NCBI RefSeq assembly: GCF_030441895.1
Contig: NZ_JARJAS010000016.1
From: Enterococcus_D entomosocium
GTDB taxonomy: Bacteria; Bacillota; Bacilli; Lactobacillales; Enterococcaceae
Direction: 5' to 3' (one strand)
Length of the DNA stretch: 64,000 nt
The stretch's first letter is position 1. Each line of letters starts with the position of its first letter. The notes beneath the pieces were generated by a model. That model did no database searches and was not told the DNA's origin. It saw nothing but the letters and a program-made list of their open reading frames with translations. The position numbers and the translations under genes are program-made. Positions 61,367-64,000 of the stretch are shown piece by piece.

Positions 61367-61876
61367 ATGGCTATCAAACGATGTACTTTGGCAGATTTAG
61401 AAGAATTGGGAGAAATCAGCGTATCCACCTATTACGATACATTTGCTCCTTTCAATACGGAGGAAAATACTCGTATCTATCTAGAAGAAGCCTACAATCT
61501 GCCGAAACTGACCCGAGAGTTAGAAAATCCGCAGTCGGCGTTTTATTTTTTACAAGAAAATGATCAAACCGTAGGATATATCAAACTTAACTGGGGTGAG
61601 GCGCAAACGGAAGCGATTGCCCCAGAGGGGTTGGAAATTGAACGAATCTATATCAAAAAAGAACATAAGCGCAGAGGCTATGGCAAAACACTGCTGCTGT
61701 TTGCTCAAGAGACCGCCAAAGAGCTGCAGAAAAAGTCGATCTGGTTAGGCGTTTGGGAATTTAACGACAATGCGTTGGCTTTTTATCATACGATGGGCTT
61801 TGAAAGAGTTGGCAGTCATTCCTTTTTTATGGGGGATGATGAGCAGACGGATTTCTTGATGCTGAAAGAACTTTGA
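61367..61876 (+). CDS. GNAT family N-acetyltransferase, 169 aa
   Basis: The GNAT acetyl-CoA binding signature is present in LEIERIYIKKEHKRRGYGKTLLLFAQETAK (the R/Q-x-x-G-x-G/A loop reads RRGYGK), followed by WLGVWEFNDNALAFYHTMGFERVGSHSFFMG. Similar proteins include polyamine and small-amine acetyltransferases, but the substrate cannot be told. GAGGAGGCG precedes the ATG at 61367. Confidence 0.9.
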   Translation: MAIKRCTLADLEELGEISVSTYYDTFAPFNTEENTRIYLEEAYNLPKLTRELENPQSAFYFLQENDQTVGYIKLNWGEAQTEAIAPEGLEIERIYIKKEHKRRGYGKTLLLFAQETAKELQKKSIWLGVWEFNDNALAFYHTMGFERVGSHSFFMGDDEQTDFLMLKEL

Positions 61877-61998
61877 AATCTGCCTTTGTATGAGGAATTA
61901 GAAATTACTTTCCATTTTTTTGGCAATCAAGTATAGTTAAAGAGATTGATGAAAAAAGAACGATTGGTGAAAACCATCGCTAAGGAGAGCAATTGTAA

Positions 61999-62841
61999 AT
62001 GGAAAAACAGAGAAACGAAAGTATTTTGTCACGTTTTCTTAAAGGCGTGGTGATTGCCTTGGGCTTTATCTTGCCTGGTGTTTCAGGTGGCGTATTGGCA
62101 GCCATCTTAGGCATTTATGAGCGGATGCTGCGCTTTATGGCACATCTGACGAAGAATTTTAAAGAGAATCTCCTCTTTTTCCTGCCAGTAGGGATCGGGG
62201 GAATCGTAGGGATCGGGCTTTTATCAAAGCCATTAGAGTGGCTGCTGCAAAACTATCAAATCATCGTTTTGTGGGGCTTTGCGGGGGCAATTATTGGGAC
62301 GTTACCAGCACTTGCTAAAGAATCGACCTTGAAAAGCAAACGGACAACCGGCGATCTGCTTTGGTTCTTCGGCAGTATGGTCATCGGCTTCTTGTTCCTC
62401 TATTTTATGGGCGATATCTTAGGAACGATCCCTGCCAATTTCATAGGTTTTGTGATCGCCGGCGGTCTGATCGCGTTAGGTGTTTTGGTTCCTGGCTTGA
62501 GTCCTTCAAACCTTTTGCTCGTTTTGGGACTTTATGATCCGATGTTGAAAGGCTTTAAGAGCTTTGACATCATGGGGGTCTTTCTACCGATCGCCATTGG
62601 CGGCTTGGCAGTGATGCTGTTGTTTTCGAAATTGATGGAGTGGCTATTGACGCATTATCATTCAAAAGTCTATCACTTCATTTTAGGGATCGTTATTGCC
62701 TCAACGGGTTTGATCGTGATTCCTCCGGTGGCAAACTATAGCGGCTTTACTTGGGTAACGGCCGTCATCGGAATTATCTTGTTTGTCTTGGGGGCTTGGT
62801 TAGGTCTTTGGATGAGCAAGCTGGAAGAAAAATACAAGTAA
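61999..62841 (+). CDS. DUF368 membrane protein, probable polyprenyl-phosphate transporter (PopT type), 280 aa
   Basis: This polytopic protein has the DUF368 hallmark pairs: LPGVSGGVLAAILGIYERML and LVPGLSPSNLLLVLGLYDPML, two inverted-repeat-like halves, with GFAGAIIGTLPAL between. DUF368 proteins recycle undecaprenyl phosphate across the membrane for cell-wall synthesis (established for PopT). AAGGAGAG precedes the ATG. A terminator follows. Confidence 0.92.
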   Translation: MEKQRNESILSRFLKGVVIALGFILPGVSGGVLAAILGIYERMLRFMAHLTKNFKENLLFFLPVGIGGIVGIGLLSKPLEWLLQNYQIIVLWGFAGAIIGTLPALAKESTLKSKRTTGDLLWFFGSMVIGFLFLYFMGDILGTIPANFIGFVIAGGLIALGVLVPGLSPSNLLLVLGLYDPMLKGFKSFDIMGVFLPIAIGGLAVMLLFSKLMEWLLTHYHSKVYHFILGIVIASTGLIVIPPVANYSGFTWVTAVIGIILFVLGAWLGLWMSKLEEKYK

Positions 62842-62845
62842 ATCA

Positions 62846-62880
62846 AAACGGCACATCGTTTGGCGATGTGCCGTTTTTGT
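62846..62880 (+). terminator. Terminator after the DUF368 gene
   Basis: AAACGGCACATCG and CGATGTGCCGTTT pair around TTTGG, followed by TT. Confidence 0.92.
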
Positions 62881-63100
62881 TAGGTTATGATTCGGGCAGC
62901 TAAGAGAAAGCGTTGGTGGACGGCCAGTAGTAAAAAGATTGGAACGTTTGATAACGATGTGATACAGGTTTAAAAACTGTTCTATTTTTGTTGAAAGATT
63001 TCCTAGTGTTTGGTATATTGTAGTCTATATAAAGAAGAATTTCCCATGTGTTACAGTTTAGATAATTGTTTGAGGTTATTGAGAAAAAGGAGGGACAAGC

Positions 63101-64000
63101 ATGCAAGATGCGACCTATTGGGCGGAACAATTGCGGCAAGGACAAATCAGCTTTGCCGAGCGGGTGGCGATGATCGAAGAAAAAGTCAATCAACAAAATT
63201 CGCTTTTGAATGCGCTTGTAACATTTGATCCGCAAGCAGCGATCCAGCATTACGAGCAGCATCTTCAAAAAACGGTTTTTGGTGGACAACCCATGCCGTT
63301 AAAAATACTCGGCCAAACTAAAGCAGGGTGGCCAGCAACGTCAGGAGCCAAACTGTTTGCAAAAGCACGAGCCAGCCGCACGGCTCATTTTGTCTCTCGT
63401 TTAGAAGAGGCGGGCTTTGTGCCGTTAGGGCAAACCAATGCACCAGAATTTGGATTCAAAAATATCACTGATCCAACATTGTATGGGCCTACACGTAATC
63501 CGTGGAATCCTGCCTATTCAGCTGGTGGTTCCAGTGGTGGTGCGGCAGCGGCAGTGGCTTCGGGGATGTTTCCGATTGCAGGTGCCAGTGATGGCGGCGG
63601 ATCGATCCGCATTCCAGCTTCCTTTAGCGGATTGATCGGTTTGAAGCCAACCCGTGGCACGATGCCAGTGGGTCCTAGTGAATGGCGCAGCTGGCAAGGC
63701 GCTTCCATCAACTTTGCGTTGACGCTTTCTATGCGTGATACGGAACAGTTGTTTTATGCGTTGCGGACGTCACAGCCGGCAGCCCCTTATCAGGCACCGC
63801 AAGTAGAATGGCATCATCAGCAAGCGAGTCAAAAACCGCGGTTGAAGGTTGCTTTTACTACCGCATCGCCGACCGGTGGCCAAGTGTCTGAAACTGCCAT
63901 CCAAGCAGTCCGAAGTGCAGCCGCATTTTTAGAAAAGCAGGGGCACGAAGTCATTGAAGTGGGCTATCCAGTGGATGGTCAGCAAATGATGACCACCTAT
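63101..64000 (+). CDS. Amidase-signature family enzyme, N-terminal 300 aa (truncated by window)
   Basis: The frame is open from the ATG at 63101 to the window end; AAAAGGAGGG lies upstream. The amidase signature is present: PLKILGQTKAGWPATSGAKLFAK (Lys), NPAYSAGGSSGGAAAAVASGM (cis-Ser) and GGGSIRIPASFSGLIGLKPTRGTMP (Ser nucleophile). It is thus a Ser-cisSer-Lys amidohydrolase, not the tRNA amidotransferase GatA, since no gatB/C context is seen. The substrate is unknown; the 3' end is not in the window. Confidence 0.9.
   Translation, partial: MQDATYWAEQLRQGQISFAERVAMIEEKVNQQNSLLNALVTFDPQAAIQHYEQHLQKTVFGGQPMPLKILGQTKAGWPATSGAKLFAKARASRTAHFVSRLEEAGFVPLGQTNAPEFGFKNITDPTLYGPTRNPWNPAYSAGGSSGGAAAAVASGMFPIAGASDGGGSIRIPASFSGLIGLKPTRGTMPVGPSEWRSWQGASINFALTLSMRDTEQLFYALRTSQPAAPYQAPQVEWHHQQASQKPRLKVAFTTASPTGGQVSETAIQAVRSAAAFLEKQGHEVIEVGYPVDGQQMMTTY

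Noticed and set aside
1..64000. CRISPR arrays, tRNA and rRNA genes
   Set aside because: I saw no regularly spaced repeats, no cloverleaf-like tRNA sequence and no rRNA motif when reading the window; a covariance-model scan was not possible here.

Overview
The window looks like a chromosome segment of a low-GC Gram-positive bacterium, most likely an Enterococcus. Supporting marks are an IreB homologue with both N-terminal threonines, RuvX and a DUF1292 protein in tandem, Rex, an FMN lactate oxidase, an LPXTG/MucBP surface protein, and Gram-positive LexA- and CcpA-type sites. A plant-associated lineage such as the E. casseliflavus group would fit the large pectin locus, but the species is inference.

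Region 1 (1-11227) is AT-rich and mobile in character. It holds the end of an LPXTG protein, a small serine recombinase with a palindromic binding site, a 1079-residue SIR2-family protein that resembles anti-phage NADases, and a LexA-controlled uvrX/yolD pair in which both genes carry an in-frame stop. A lipoprotein plus secreted-protein pair, a DUF3173 protein and a tyrosine integrase follow. A 20-bp sequence 108 bp after the integrase recurs exactly at 15568, which looks like a pair of attachment-site cores.

Region 2 (11208-15587) lies between these repeats. It holds decayed integrase and Rep-like sequence and then three minus-strand genes: a staphopain-like (C47) cysteine protease with all its catalytic residues, a small membrane-anchored protein of staphostatin size, and a V8-like protein that has lost its catalytic His and Ser. 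The set recalls the staphylococcal sspABC operon and is the most unusual system in the window.

Region 3 (15590-20242) holds a promoter of MerR architecture with no MerR gene nearby, a DXS-like TPP enzyme with an altered donor-site motif, an MFS exporter and an AraC regulator.

Region 4 (20375-47853) is a 27-kb rhamnogalacturonan/pectin utilisation locus that parallels Bacillus yes/yte/lpl. It has a YteR-type GH105, rhamnose mutarotase, YesL/YesM/YesN sensing, a YesOPQ-type importer, two GH28 enzymes, an LplA/B/C-type importer, YesU, a second DUF624 protein, YetA, a YesS-type regulator, a natural acetylesterase-GH42 fusion, a sugar isomerase and a LacI regulator. Neither importer has its own ATPase. 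Two importer promoters share a duplicated control cassette with identical geometry. In the working model, oligosaccharides are imported and then deacetylated, de-galactosylated and cut by cytoplasmic enzymes, with specific regulators layered on catabolite control.

Region 5 (48127-64000) is ordinary housekeeping sequence: a PHP phosphatase, adenosine deaminase, alanine dehydrogenase, a C39-like protein, an ABC-F protein, Rex, a thioredoxin-like protein, a YcgR/YcgQ pair, ireB-ruvX-DUF1292, a NUDIX hydrolase, lactate oxidase, a GT32 glycosyltransferase, a GNAT enzyme, a DUF368 lipid-carrier transporter and an amidase cut off by the window end. I found no rRNA, tRNA, CRISPR array or intact insertion sequence.
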